Positions 35,877 to 47,065 of a DNA stretch of 64,000 nt are shown here, one piece after another; the stretch's first letter is position 1, and the number at the start of each line of letters is the position of its first letter. The stretch is from assembly GCA_020081605.1 (NCBI GenBank), contig JAHREC010000011.1, positions 682,001 to 746,000 on the forward strand. Direction: 5' to 3'. A program made the translations under genes and the position numbers. The stretch is from Albifimbria verrucaria. Lineage: Eukaryota > Ascomycota > Sordariomycetes > Hypocreales > Stachybotryaceae. Below the pieces are notes generated by a model. The model was not told where the DNA came from and searched no databases. It saw nothing but the letters and a program-made list of their open reading frames with translations.

Positions 35877-37342
35877 GTTGGCGCAAAGTGGAGAAGGAAT
35901 AAAGAGCAGGGTATGTTGGCATACCTGATGCGCCCACAGTGCTTGTGGAGAAGTGGAGGAAAGGTTGGGTGACAAGTTGACTATTCATATAGCACGCGGA
36001 GACTAAACTGCCAAGTCATGCCACCCGAACCGACCCCTTCTTTCGATGCGGCTCTTGTGTTTCTAGTTGCTGACACTTAACACTATAAGCTGCACCTGCC
36101 CCTCAGCCGCAACGGATCTTTGGTCTGACAACTCGTCAATTAAGCCCCAAACGGTCATAGGCTGTCCAGGATCGGCTATATGTCCGAAAACGGCAAGGAA
36201 GATCATTAATACTAAGGCTTACGTGCTGCAAAGCCAAGAAATATGGCTGCACTTATCAGATGTTCCATGTTTGGTATTATAAGGCTCGGCGACTTTAATC
36301 TTGGTGCGTCCATCGGATGAGCAGAACCGAACGCGATCATGGGGCTGAGCTTCAGGGTAGGCAAGCCCACTGCCAAACGACCAATCACGCCGCGGCTAAG
36401 CAACGGTTTTGGAATGTTGATTCACACGACTTCTTGGTCAGATGGTGCCATGCATTGTCCGAGAATAGAAATGACGAAGCACAACTCACTGCATCAGGCG
36501 GGATGGTTCGGCCAGCCCGACGGGTCCTCCATGGCTAGCGTACATCTTGGCATTTAACCTTATGTTTTTAAGTAGCCCACTGTGATATGGAGCCGTTGCT
36601 GGGGCCGCTGCTAAGACATGGTCTAATCGGCTGGCGTCCTTGGTAGTTACTGGCCCGGCCGGAGGAGGTTAAATTCCTCCGGCCGATGCTCCGGCTGGAG
36701 CCCAGGTGGACACGGCGTTCGGGACGTCTTGACCCACCGTGATCCAAATCAGAGACAACGACTGAACCATGACTTAGATCGCCATTATTGAACTGTGAGA
36801 CCTTTGTTCAACCTCCTGTACGTCCAAAGCCACATGCGACAGCAACAGGAACGACACCTGCAGCTGTCCGCCCTCACGTGCCACTCGCTTGATTACTCAG
36901 CTGCCAACAACATCAACTGCTTCACAATTCTCCTCCGCAATATGTCAAGCTCGTTTGCAAATGTCTTGTGCCTCGTCAGACTCCTTCTACTAACACGGAC
37001 CCCTAAGATTGGCTAACCGGCTTCTTAATGTCAAAGGCAGCCAACAGGGAGCTCTAACCGACAGAGCTTTCCAGCCTATTGGTCCACCAACACCATGAAT
37101 CATTTCAACTTGGTCAGCAAGATTCTTCCAGAACTGCCAAACCGAAGAGTAGTTTCTTTTGGGGCGGCTAGGGTTCGTCGACGAACTTGCTGACAATGCA
37201 CAGATCAAACGCGAGCGGCGCAAACCAGCAAACTCACACCCGATACTGCTCAAACGTGAGCTTCCAATTTCGATGGCACGAGCATGCCACCTCCTACGCT
37301 TCTTCTGCGGATTCATTGACCGCGTCCCGCATTGATCTACTT
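35877..37342. other. Intergenic, no supported gene
   Basis: No open frame here has a domain or a coding look. The first part should contain the promoter of the NLR-like gene. It contains one strong hairpin (see 36655-36685). Confidence 0.45.
36655..36685. repeat. Perfect 11-bp inverted repeat hairpin
   Basis: CGGCCGGAGGA and its reverse complement TCCTCCGGCCG flank a short AT-rich centre (GGTTAAAT). A further CCGGCTGG-type block follows. It may be a transcription terminator-like structure, a regulatory palindrome or a remnant of a transposon end; no coding gene adjoins it closely. Confidence 0.6.
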
Positions 37343-38175
37343 GTGACAGCTAAGCGATGAGTCGGCGTTTGCCGCAAATATGAACAACCAACGCTGAACT
37401 CCTGCACGCCCAGTGAACAAAGACCGACAACACGAACCCATCTCCCAAGATCGAACCCTCCAACTCGCTTCGCGACCGTTATCGAGCCTGCTCATTCTCA
37501 CGACCGACATAATACTTGACAATATCGTAATGAAGTACCACCGCCCGGACAACAGCACGCTCTCATACGTATTTCAATGTGAGTTCACCCTATACTGATC
37601 TTGGCTTCAGCTGCGACTGACCTGTGAGCTTCCGTTTGCTACAAACCATGACTAACCAAAGCTGATCTTCAGATCCGTAAAACCAACACGAACGATAACA
37701 CGAACCTATCCCGTATTCCCTCTCAAGCCCTCGTCGCCCCTCGAATCCCTCATCGAGCCATCGTCGAACCCTCGGCGCGCATCTTACTCCCCGAGCCCGT
37801 CCGCGTCTCATTTCATTTTGTGTGAGCCCGCTCGATCGTACGACCGATATTATACTGAGAATGGTTGTGGCGTGGTGCTGCCGGCTGTGTGCTTGAGCCA
37901 GATGATGCTACATTCATCGGAAATCTCACCATGTGGGCTCATGTTAGATGTTGTATGGTGATCTTGGCTCAGCCATCGCCAATCAGTGAGTCGGTACTTG
38001 CTATGGACTACGAAAACCAACACTGGCCTCCAGTAGTTCAGGAACAACATCAATAATTCCCCGAATCCCTCCACTCCGCGCTCGTACTTGTCCAACTCAT
38101 CTCGTTTCGTTTCGCGTTTCCACTTGAGCCAACTCATCCGCAAGGCCGACATAACACATAGCATTACAGTGAAAG
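37343..38175 (+). repeat. R2 degenerate ~200-bp repeats, copies A-C
   Basis: Three stretches (about 37343-37550, 37610-37880 and 37970-38175) share an order of short motifs. Copy C opens with CAGTGAGTCGGTAC; copies A and B carry related GAGTCGG or GTGAGC sequence; a CAACCAA or CCAACAC word follows. Next come CGAACC- or CGAATCCCTC-type blocks, then GACCGACATAATACT, GACCGATATTATACT or GGCCGACATAACACA. They are too diverged for tandem copies of one recent event. No coding frame is supported. Confidence 0.55.
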
Positions 38176-38265
38176 GGTACTCCCTTGTACTTGAGCCTCA
38201 GCGTGTTACATTGAGTCGGATTTCATCCTGTGAACTCATGTTAGGCCACGTGCTCTGGACGCACA
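38168..38265 (+). repeat. ~95-bp direct repeat, left copy
   Basis: The sequence TACTCCCTTGTACTTGAGCC continuing through CAGCGTGTTACATTGAGTCG and CTCATGTTAGGCC is repeated at about 39928-40020, differing at about ten positions, several of them C/T or G/A. The two copies bracket the Asn/Gly-rich gene at 38.7 kb. Confidence 0.85.
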
Positions 38266-38688
38266 AGCGATGAAGGCAAAACTGGGGCACAACTCCATGC
38301 GTGTTGACATCCAATGTGTTGATTGCTTGATATGTAAGCTTTCTTCTCATTGACAGTGACCTAACGTTTCGATCAGCCCTTAGCCAGGCTTGCCACTTGC
38401 AAAATATCTCCATCCGTTGACACTACGTCCGTAGACGACAAACCAAAATGCTGTGAGTGTCGGGCCCTGGGCAGTTGGCCGGTCACTCAAAATGCCATAT
38501 TAGGACCCACAGCTGCCGCAATTCTTCTTGATGCAGTGAAAATCTACGGTAAAAAAAGCACTCTCTCTCACCCACACTCTCACAACACCGCACAACACAA
38601 CACAACACAACCAACACCACTACCACCATTATCAACATCATCATCACAGTTTTCTTTTCTTCTTCTCTTTATTGTTCACTCAATCAAA
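38266..38688 (+). promoter_or_regulatory. Promoter and 5' leader of Asn/Gly-rich gene
   Basis: Includes a CA/CAACA-rich leader (CACAACACAACACAACACAA) ending in ACCACTACCACCATTATCAAC. A similar leader in reverse orientation (GGT/GTT-rich, GGTGGTAATGGTAATGGTGG) precedes the paralog at 44977. Motifs further upstream also agree, for example GTTGACACTAC against CGTCGACACTAC, and TTAGGACCCACAGCTGCC against TTAGGCCCTACAGCTACC. Confidence 0.55.
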
Positions 38689-39347
38689 ATGGACAACAAC
38701 AACAATAACGTTGGTGCTGGTGCAAACCAGGGCGGGAACAATCCTGGCAATGTTCAGGGTGGAAATGGTGCTGCTAACCGTGGACGTGGTCGCGGCGGTC
38801 GCGGCGGTCAGTTTCGTGGTCGTGGTGGTGCTTTCCAACAGGCACTTCCTCCCGGCTCTCCATGGCAGCATATTAACAGCCGTCCTCCACCAGACTCTTC
38901 GGAGAGTGCACACAGGAGATGGACAGGATCCTCATTCAACAACGCATGACCACAGACACAATGGTCCATGCTCGGGATAGCAGTGAACGGGATGCAGTAT
39001 CGCAGAATCCTCATTCGGGGTTAGACACTCATTTCCGTGTGCCTGGTGGTGGCCAACAGGTCAACGTTTGCGCACCCTCAAACGTCGCGGGCCGAGATGG
39101 CCTCATGTTCATCGCTGAACCCAGGCATATCCAACGTATCGTCGAAATAGCCAAACTACAATCCAATACCGAGCTAGTACAAGGTTACATTGCTGGTCAC
39201 AACGACGAGAGATGGAACGACAGGAAGGCCGATGCCTTGAGATACTGGTCGGATACTTCAATCGCTGAGGTTGAACAGAAAAATCTTCTCAGTCAAACTC
39301 CTCCAGCGGCCCTGAAGCCACCCAGGAGGAGGAAGACGCGAAATTGA
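38689..39347 (+). CDS. Asn/Gly- and RGG-rich protein, paralog A
   Basis: ATG at 38689 starts MDNNNNNVGAGANQGGNNPG followed by an RG/RGG-rich run (RGRGRGGRGGQFRGRGG), a composition typical of RNA-binding or phase-separating proteins. The conserved domain is in a second frame (GLDTHFRVPGGGQQVNVC, ELVQGYIAGHNDERWNDRKA, KNLLSQTPPAALKPPRRRK). The frames join near 38930, consistent with one missing base. The paralog at 43.7-45.0 kb has the same order (GLDTRFRAPDRREQINVV, DVLQGWIGKYDDGNFAARRA, GKLLSQAPNSPVTRSQPP). The tail is basic. I do not recognise the domain; I infer an RNA- or DNA-associated role only from composition. Confidence 0.65.
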
Positions 39348-40929
39348 CGGATGATTGAACGAATGTAACTTGCCTGATAATTTGCAGCTAGTCCGATTGA
39401 ACTTGGACCGACTCGTTTGTTTGTTGGTGGGTTACAGCAAGTTCCCCTCTCGCCTTCCGTTATAGATGCTTCTAACTCCTTGTAGATTTTCTTGTACCGG
39501 ATATTCGAGACGAGTCACCAGGAGGATGGGATTTGTGAGGAGGGTTGTTGAAGATAATCAGTTATCACAGGTTAAATGGGGAGGAATAAACAAAGAGCGG
39601 TCATCGTCTATCGCTCAGTTCAACCATTCGTAACGTAACTGCACTGTTCTTGTTTCACGTTGCCTCCACTAGACCCCAAGCAGTATTGTTTGTGACGTTG
39701 GCCTACTTTAGGAAACAGAGTGCGGGAAACTAACTGGATGTGTTGCAATAGGCTCAAGTACATACTGTATTAGTAGTCAATGGAACACTGGTCCGTCCCT
39801 ACCTCTCCTCCTCTTATCCCAATGCATTCCTTGCTAGACGTATCGCTTCTCCAAAAGCACAAAGTGGTACTGCGCTCGCTAAAGAAACTTGAAGATTCCA
39901 ATCCTATTCTTTGGTTTGCTTGGTGAAAGCGTACTCCCTTGTACTTGAGCCTCAGCGTGTTACATTGAATCAGATTTCATCTCGTGAACTCGTGTTAGGC
40001 TACTGTGCTCTGGACAACGGCCGCAGCCACCCAGTGAGTCAGAATCACTGTAAATCACGATGGCCAACACTCACCTGCTCCGGTAGCTCAATGAACTTAC
40101 TCCTCCAACAGCACGAACACACCCCGCTCTTGAACCCCCTTACGTATCGCTTCGTACACGCTCTCGAGCTCCCTCGTTCGCACGACCGATGAAGTATTCG
40201 ATGTTGCCATGAAGCGCTTGGCATGCCACCACGCAGCTGCACCATGCACCCGAGTTTCACGCTGTCAACTCACTTCAGATACCCAGTGTTGATCTGGATT
40301 TTCACCACACCATTCTGTGAGTCCATACTAGTACAATCCACCAACGAGCAACACTAACATTCTCTACCGACTTAGGAACGATAGCACGAGCCTTCGCACA
40401 TTTCAGAGTCCTCCACGTCCCGCTCCACGAACCTCGCCGATCCGCTTGTCGAACGACCGATATACTTCATCACAGGGCTTATCATGGTGACTTGGTTCTT
40501 TTGCTTGGTGGATGCAACAAAAAAGGCTGTCTCAGGATGAAGATTGGTTCCTACTCCTGTACTGCACAATTGCTTGCAACATGTAGTGAGGATGAAATCA
40601 AGTCCACAGAGTCTGCCAATTGTTTAACCTTTTATCGCCACGCTGTGCATTTATACTTGATGTCTTTAGATGCGCGGCGCACGGATCTGGCGTTAGCTAA
40701 AGGGTCCTCGTGAACTGCAAGTCAAGCCGGTGAAAATGTCGAGAACTTCTTCCCTGTGCCACGACTCCAAACTAAGTGCGCATCGCAATGTATTAGCTGC
40801 TTAAAATTAATCGCCTTCATTCAATGGATTTATTATCAAAAGCATTATCTTTTCTAAACACTAATGGTAACAGCATGTAAATATAAGTATCAGTAGTTTC
40901 AATACTTACATCATAGGCCCCATCTAGCA
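39348..40929 (+). repeat. Right direct-repeat copy and R2 copies D-E
   Basis: Apart from the direct repeat (39928-40020) this stretch carries two more R2 units at about 40020-40210 (AGTGAGTCAGAAT, ending GACCGATGAAGTATTCGATG) and 40300-40500 (TGTGAGTCCATAC, ending GACCGATATACTTCATCACA). There is no supported gene. Confidence 0.55.
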
Positions 40930-41402
40930 TAGCTAGTAATGTTATACCAAGGGCAGTTGAATTACTAAGGGTAGTGGGCTCACCGAGGGCATAGCTACTA
41001 CCAAGGGTAACTAGCTCACCAATAGTATATCGCCCACCAAGGAAGTAGACTCACCAAGGGCACTTTAACTAGCAAGGGTAAATCACCCACCAATAGCACT
41101 CCTGCTATCAAGGGCACAGCCGCTACCAAGACTAGATCGCTTACCAAGGGTGTATTACCTACCAAGGGTACAGCTGCCACCAAGGGCACTCACGTTACCA
41201 ATGGCAAATTATCTACCAAGGGTATATTACTTACCAAGGGCACTTCGTCTACCAAGGGTATATTACCTACCAAGGGTATAGCTGCTACCAAGGGAGGAGG
41301 CTTATCAAGGGCATAGCCGCTACCAAGACTAGATCGCTTACCAAGGGCACATCGCCTACCAAGGGCACTCATGTTACCAAGGGCATGTCGCCTACCAAGG
41401 AT
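40930..41402 (+). repeat. 18-bp ACCAAGGGYA minisatellite
   Basis: About 25 units of a roughly 18-base repeat whose constant part is ACCAAGGGCA or ACCAAGGGTA, alternating with variable 6-8 bases such as TATTACCT, CAGCTGCC or TCGCTT. Units are clearest at about 41140-41300. In the reverse frame it encodes a six-residue repeat (PLVGNI, PLVDEV, PLVSNI), but there is no ATG context or 5' exon to suggest a gene. Confidence 0.85.
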
Positions 41403-41800
41403 AGGTAAATGATCTAAGTAGCTAGCCTACTCAGGGTGTATAATAGGTATATATCTACTAAGGCTACTGCTACTGGAAATAGTAATTATTATTTAGAGAT
41501 GTATATTCACTAGGGTTGGTTAGCTATTTAAGTCGATTGGAACTGGATACCTTATGAAAAGACATGTGTAATAGATCAGGACACTCCAACTTGTAGTCTC
41601 TTTGGTTGTCGATGATCGCAAGAGTCCTTTAGAGTACCTGCCTTGCCAGCCAATGGCTCCTTCCATGCACCGACACATAAAAACTCCCTGACATAGAAAT
41701 TTCCTATCACAGAAACGTCCCTACACAAAGAATCTTGCACCTCTCTATCCGCACACAGAGAGAGCAATACTAGCAAAACACCCCAGTGAAAGCAAGAAAA

Positions 41801-41955
41801 ATGGCTACTCAATCTACACTGGAAATGCCGCTCCTGGTGGTGCCTTGCAGGACCAGTTATTGGAAGCGCTAGACCAGCCGTCTCTGTATGAGTTCACGCT
41901 GCTGTTGCTACAGCTTGCAGATGAAGTGGGGAGAGACTTGCGATACACTTCATGA
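41801..41955 (+). CDS. Small open frame running into a repeat
   Basis: ATG at 41801 begins MATQST. Shifted by one base near 41820, the frame GNAAPGGALQDQLLEALDQP runs on through SLYEFTLLLLQLADEVGRDL to a TGA at 41953-41955, about 50 residues in all. It is helical and acidic and looks coding. Its last codons (CACTTCATGACAGGG) are the same sequence as at 40476-40490, part of the R2 repeat. The small product may be a gene truncated by repeat insertion, or a fragment. Not recognised. Confidence 0.4.
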
Positions 41956-43118
41956 CAGGGCTCATTATAGTGACTTGGTTCTTTATGCTTGGTGGATATA
42001 ATGCTAGAGAAGCTATTATTATATATCTTAGATCTTAATATAATATTTAGTTCCTGCTCCTATATTTATATTATTTAATAATATTTAGGGAGAATAAAAT
42101 TAAACTAAATAGTTTATTAATATTTATATTTTTATTATTATATTCTATATTCTATATTATATTAGCTAGTAATTTATATACTTTATTTTAAATAATAAAT
42201 TCCTATAAATAAACTATAAATTATATATATTAATATAATAAAATTTCTAAACTTTCTTCAAAAATAATATATATTCTTTTTATATAAAATATTCTCTAAA
42301 TATATAATATTCTCTATATATAAAAGATTCTTTATATATACTTTATTCTTTATATATACTTTATTCTCTATATATACTTTATTCTCTATATATACTTTAT
42401 TCTTTATATATACTTTATTCTTTATATATACTTTATTTTTTATATATACTTTATTCTTTATATATACTTTATTCTTTATATATACTTTATTCTTTATATA
42501 TACTTTATTCTTTATATATACTTTATTCTTTATATATACTTTATTCTTTATATATACTTTATTCTTTATATATACTTTATTCTTTATATATACTTTATTC
42601 TTTATATATACTTTATTCTTTATATATACTTTATTCTTTATATATACTTTATTCTTTATATATACTTTATTCTTTATATATATTTTATTCTTTATATATA
42701 CTTTATTCTTTATATATAAAAGATTCTTTATATATAAAAGATTCTTTATATATACTTTATTCTCTATATATACTTTATTCTTTATATATACTTTATTCTT
42801 TATATATACTTTATTCTCTATATATACTTTATTCTCTATATATAAAAGATTCTTTATATATACTTTATTCTTTATATATACTTTATTCTTTATATATACT
42901 TTATTCTTTATATATAAAAGATTCTTTATATATAAAAGATTCTTTATATATACTTTATTCTTTATATATACTTTATTCTCTATATATACTTTATTCTCTA
43001 TATATACTTTATTCTCTATATATACTTTATTCTCTATATATACTTTATTTTCTATTTATTAAATATTTCTATATATATTTTATTCTTTATATTTACTTTA
43101 TTTTTTATATATAGAATG
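41956..43118 (+). repeat. AT-rich block with TTTATATATACTTTATTC minisatellite
   Basis: From about 42270 to 43118 some 45 copies of an 18-base unit (CTTTATATATACTTTATT, with variants TATATAAAAGATTCTT and CTCTATATATAC) stand head to tail. The flank 41956-42270 is extremely AT-rich with no coding frame, and begins with a diverged second copy of 40478-40555 (CAGGGCTCATTATAGTGACT against CAGGGCTTATCATGGTGACT). No gene. Confidence 0.9.
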
Positions 43119-43700
43119 CTGCTGTGTCTGTGCAGTAAAGAGGCTCGATTAGGACACTGAGGCCGGGTGAAAGACTGCTTTGGTGCTGATATGCTTTGTC
43201 AGTCGTGTCGCTACTGTGACTGTTTTTGGGTGCCGCCGCGTGATCGTTCGGTCGTTCGATGGTGATCGATGGAGTTGGTTGGTACTGATACAGTCGCTGT
43301 TAGCACCATAGAGTCAATGAAAGGAGAACATTTGACTCACAAAGATTGAACGATCGGGACTGAGCTTTTGTTGAACGCCCTCACAATGTACAAATTCCAA
43401 CAAAACGAATAATTCTTTAAGCGAATCCTCATCCTCCAAGCGACCCAAGACCACCTCGTCTTACCACATGCCATGCAAAATACGTCGCCTTGCCTGTAGT
43501 CCTAGGCCATATGCCAGCCAGCCGTGGTAAATTGATCTCAAACGCAAAACCCAGATTCCCCATGAGAATGAGAAGACAATGCAAGGTGTTTAGCCCGACA
43601 AGTCTCCTCGGTGACGAAATGAGGTGCCTCATTTCTTGGCTGCTGTAGAGCTAACTTGATCATCGCTGTGGCTGATGAGGTCTTCACCGTCCTGCACAGA
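43119..43700. other. Intergenic between minisatellite and paralog B
   Basis: No supported gene. Faint matches to the R2 family in reverse orientation (CGTTCGGTCGTTCGATGGTG at about 43245) suggest another diverged unit. The last part is the 3' flank of the paralog. Confidence 0.35.
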
Positions 43701-44977
43701 TTACTTCTCCTTCTTCACATGCTCCTTCTCCTGTCCCTCTTCTGAACCCTCGGTTGAGGGCACCGCACGATTCTTAGGGAAGCCTTGCGTACCCTCACCA
43801 CTTGTCATGGACACGTGGTTCTCTTCTTTATGAGTGCTTGCGGCGGGTGGGACTGCACCAGGACCTACACTCATGATGGCCTCCCACATGCGACCACGAT
43901 AATCGCCGGAAGTAGACCCGGTGGGGTTATTAGTCGAAGACTGCGCTACCACAGCCTGCGACCTCCTCTCCCGTTCCTGTCTCTCCTGACCCAGCTTGAG
44001 CTTCTTGGCCAGCATGTCGTCATCCGCTTCGGCCCTAGAGTTTCCCGAACCTGTAGGGTTGGCAGATCTTTTCTTGACTGCCTTCTGAGGAGGTTGGGAC
44101 CTCGTAACTGGACTGTTGGGCGCCTGGCTAAGGAGTTTGCCATCCTCAACCTGCTGAGGCGTCATGTTTTCCCACATAAAGATGAACTTGGCCCTGCGAG
44201 CAGCGAAATTTCCGTCATCGTACTTTCCAATCCAGCCTTGGAGCACGTCGCATCCGAGTGCACGTCTGGCTTTGGAAAACATCGCCTTATCGCCATCCTT
44301 GTTCACGATGAACTTGTAGCCGTTGCAGCCAGCAAGTTTACTCTCGGCAACAACATTGATCTGCTCCCTGCGATCTGGCGCACGAAAGCGTGTGTCAAGA
44401 CCCAGAGCAGGGTCCTTCTCCAACTCTGCCACCCGATCCTTTCCCAAAGGCTCGTGGAAAGTATCCGATGCAATATGTGGGACATCGGCGATTACCACGG
44501 CGTCTTGGTCCTGCTTCTGCGACAACCTCTTCTGCTCCGCCTTGGAGAATAATGATCCCGTGGCTCCCATGGACTGAACAGACCCAGCTGCCGAGGGATT
44601 ACGTGTAGCTGGATGGGCAGGAGGGCCCATGTTGCCAGGCTGGCGCACACGGACATCAATCGCAGGCTGATCGTGCGCCGCTGGACGATGTGCAGGTTGA
44701 TGAGTATTCCCACCAAAATGACCATGATAGCCACCTCGTCGACCACCACGGTTCCCCCATACTGACGCGCACGGTATGGGTTCTGGGCCGGACGGTCCTG
44801 AGGGTTGTTGCGATACAGGTTCGTGTCCTCTCGATTGGTTGGGTTTCCCCAGTTTGTGCCCCAAACTACACCCGCATCCGCAGAAGCATTTCCACTCTGA
44901 GCATTGCCAAAGTTCTCCCCACCCTGATTCACCCCAGAGCCGGTGTTGTTGTTGTTGTTGTTGCTGCTGCTGCTCAT
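43701..44977 (-). CDS. Asn/Gly-rich protein, paralog B
   Basis: Starts MSSSSNNNNNNTGSGVNQGG at 44977, with low-complexity Asn/Gly/Ser. A break in the G5 run (C5 on the plus strand) near 44755 separates this start from the second frame, which carries on with NRGGRRGGYHGHFGGN. The conserved core is GLDTRFRAPDRREQINVV, VLQGWIGKYDDGNFAARRAK and EDGKLLSQAPNSP. A long charged C-terminus follows with Lys/Arg-rich (KKRSANPTGSGN; KLKLGQERQERERR) and Glu/Lys-rich ends. This extension is missing from paralog A, which ends shortly after LLSQTPP. It is convergent with paralog A across the repeat island. Function unknown. Confidence 0.68.
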
Positions 44978-45767
44978 TTTGAAGAGACAGAAAAGAGAAA
45001 AGAAAAATTTTGAGGATGGTGACGGTGGTGGTAATGGTAATGGTGGCGGTGATGGTGGTGGTGGTGGTGGTGTTGGTGTTGGTGCTGTGTTGTGTTGTGT
45101 TGGGTGTGGATGAAAGATTGTTCTTTTTCCAAACTTCTAACCATGTGGTAGCTGTAGGGCCTAAGTAGTCACAGGGCAGCCAAATGTAAGAGCAAGGTGA
45201 TGGTCCGTCCGTACGCAGCTGGTAGTGTCGACGGTGTGTCAGTATATTGTCATTACGAGTTGGTTTTCAGATTCAAATGGCATACATGCACCATACAGGC
45301 TGAAGGGAGACAGGAATAAAGAATAATGAGTCGTTGAGAAGCCAGATGTATCTGTCTTCTTCAACATCATCATTCACATACTCATCAACCAAATCTACAG
45401 TGGGATAGCAATAATTTCGCCTATATCGCGATTTCCATTCAGCTAACGGGAGTCGTATATAAGAAGTTATAATAAATAAATATTAATTAATTATTTTATT
45501 AAAATTATATTAAGACTTTATTAGAATTTTATTAGAATTTTATTAAGATTTTATTATACTTTTATTATAATTTTATTAAGATTTTATTATACTTTTATTA
45601 TACTTTTATTATAATTTTATTATAATTTATTATAATCTTAGTATAATTTTATTATTTCTTATTCTATATTTAGTTAATTTTCTACCGACATATCTGCGCT
45701 AGATATGCGGAATTTCTGCCTTTCCACTGCAGCAAACCACCATCACAATATCTAACTAACTGCAAGG
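44978..45767. promoter_or_regulatory. Promoter of paralog B and AT-rich tandem block
   Basis: The leader near 45013-45115 is (GGT)n/(GTT)n-rich (GGTGGTGGTGGTGTTGGTG), the reverse complement of the CA/CCA leader in front of paralog A. At about 45480-45670 comes a tandem AT block of about 11-13 bases per unit (TTTTATTATACTTTTATTAT). Confidence 0.6.
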
Positions 45768-46471
45768 ATGCTGAAGCCAACTGGGAGTCAGATGCGCCCC
45801 TTCTCAGACATGCTTGTCTGGCAACAGCTTTGTAACTATTCCCAATCCACTTCTTCGGTCAGTATGTCGCTAATGGTTTTTTCCATAGTTGTCGATTTCA
45901 TGGTGGTTCATCCGTCAAAGATGCTGGACTTGCCGTGGCAAAGATGCTGGACTTGCCGTGGCAAAGGACATGCCTTTGCCGGATGTAGAGACTGAGGGTG
46001 TCTATGCCAGCTTCCTCCAAAGGAGAAGACTCAAAAGATGAAGGAAGACGCCGAGATAGGGGCAAAGGAGGAGGCAGAGGCAAAGGAAAAGGTGAACAAG
46101 AAGAGTCGGATGGAAGAAGTTTCGTCCCATGGGAGAGTTTGACGCACTCCCATTTGATGAGGTGCTCGAAGATCCGTCCAACGGATGCGCGGATCTGGTG
46201 TGCGTATCGATCTTTGGTATGTATTGGATTACTAGGAAGTAAGGTCCTACTTGATGATGGTCTTATGCAGGATTCATTGGTAGTTCAGCAGCACGTCTTC
46301 GTCATCACTTACCTACCATTTGCGCTGGCCAGCACCAATCGTGCCGGAAAATGGTATGGAACCCAGTCAAGTTTTTAGTCCCTTTGTTCCTCAATTACTG
46401 TTACATTGAGCTTACCGACACTGTCGTAGTCAACTCAGCGACACCGCCAGTTGTGACGCATGCCCTCTGAC
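45768..46471 (+). pseudogene. Zinc-knuckle (CCHC) protein relic
   Basis: One frame contains CWTCRGKGHAFAGC, a textbook C-x2-C-x4-H-x4-C zinc knuckle near 45958-46000. The same frame continues, after a single TGA at about 45992, with GCLCQLPPKEKTQKMKEDA and a long charged stretch to LPFDEVLEDPSNGCADLVC. An intron (GTATGT...TGCAG, about 46217-46270) can extend this to 46471. Upstream, a 23-base unit (AAGATGCTGGACTTGCCGTG) is exactly duplicated in tandem, which changes the frame. It could be a retroelement gag-like remnant or a nucleic-acid binding protein gene; it is not intact. Without the duplication a second frame would be open, so the assignment is uncertain. Confidence 0.4.
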
Positions 46472-47065
46472 TCTCCCGAGTAGGACGAACCCCGGAAAAC
46501 AGCATCACACAAGCGGAGTGTTGGCAAAAGGTGAGTCATGGAGCTGGAGGTGAACAAACAGCTGTTGGGAAGTCGATTCCTAGGTAAACATCGAACTTTC
46601 CACTAATTACATCGGTGGCTAACATCTCTAAAATCTCTTCAAAAAGAAGCATCACGACATGACAGTACGCCGCTTCATCAGAGGGACCCAAATAAAGAAA
46701 TGCGCCTAAGCTGGAATAGAGATGAGGGATGGGTCACTTGGGTTTTCCAGAAAATACATGTGTGTCTAGCGATTTGTTGGGATACAGGAGAACATAGCTG
46801 GTTTATGGGAAATGATGCATCAAGGCCGGCTGTTAAGATCTCTGTAAGTTCATAGTCCGCGGTTAAGCTCAGATGAATGAATTTGCCTACATCATTATCA
46901 CATCTCGTTCAGTCACTGTTCCATACGTGTTAGGCCAGAATGACCCTGTTGTTGGAATGCATTTGAATATATCTACAGATATTACACAAATGACCCTGCC
47001 GTCCCATCCCACTCAAGGATGCTCTGGCTCCTCCATAACAACACCATCAGACAGTGGTAGAGTTC
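46472..47065. other. Intergenic, no supported gene
   Basis: A 71-codon plus-strand frame at 46873-47088 overlaps the end of the next gene and has no domain, so I reject it. Nothing else is seen. Confidence 0.45.

Noticed and set aside
41190..41372. Minus-strand frame encoding a PLVxNI hexapeptide repeat
   Set aside because: It is the reverse reading of the 18-bp minisatellite. Any array with a period divisible by 3 keeps a frame open.
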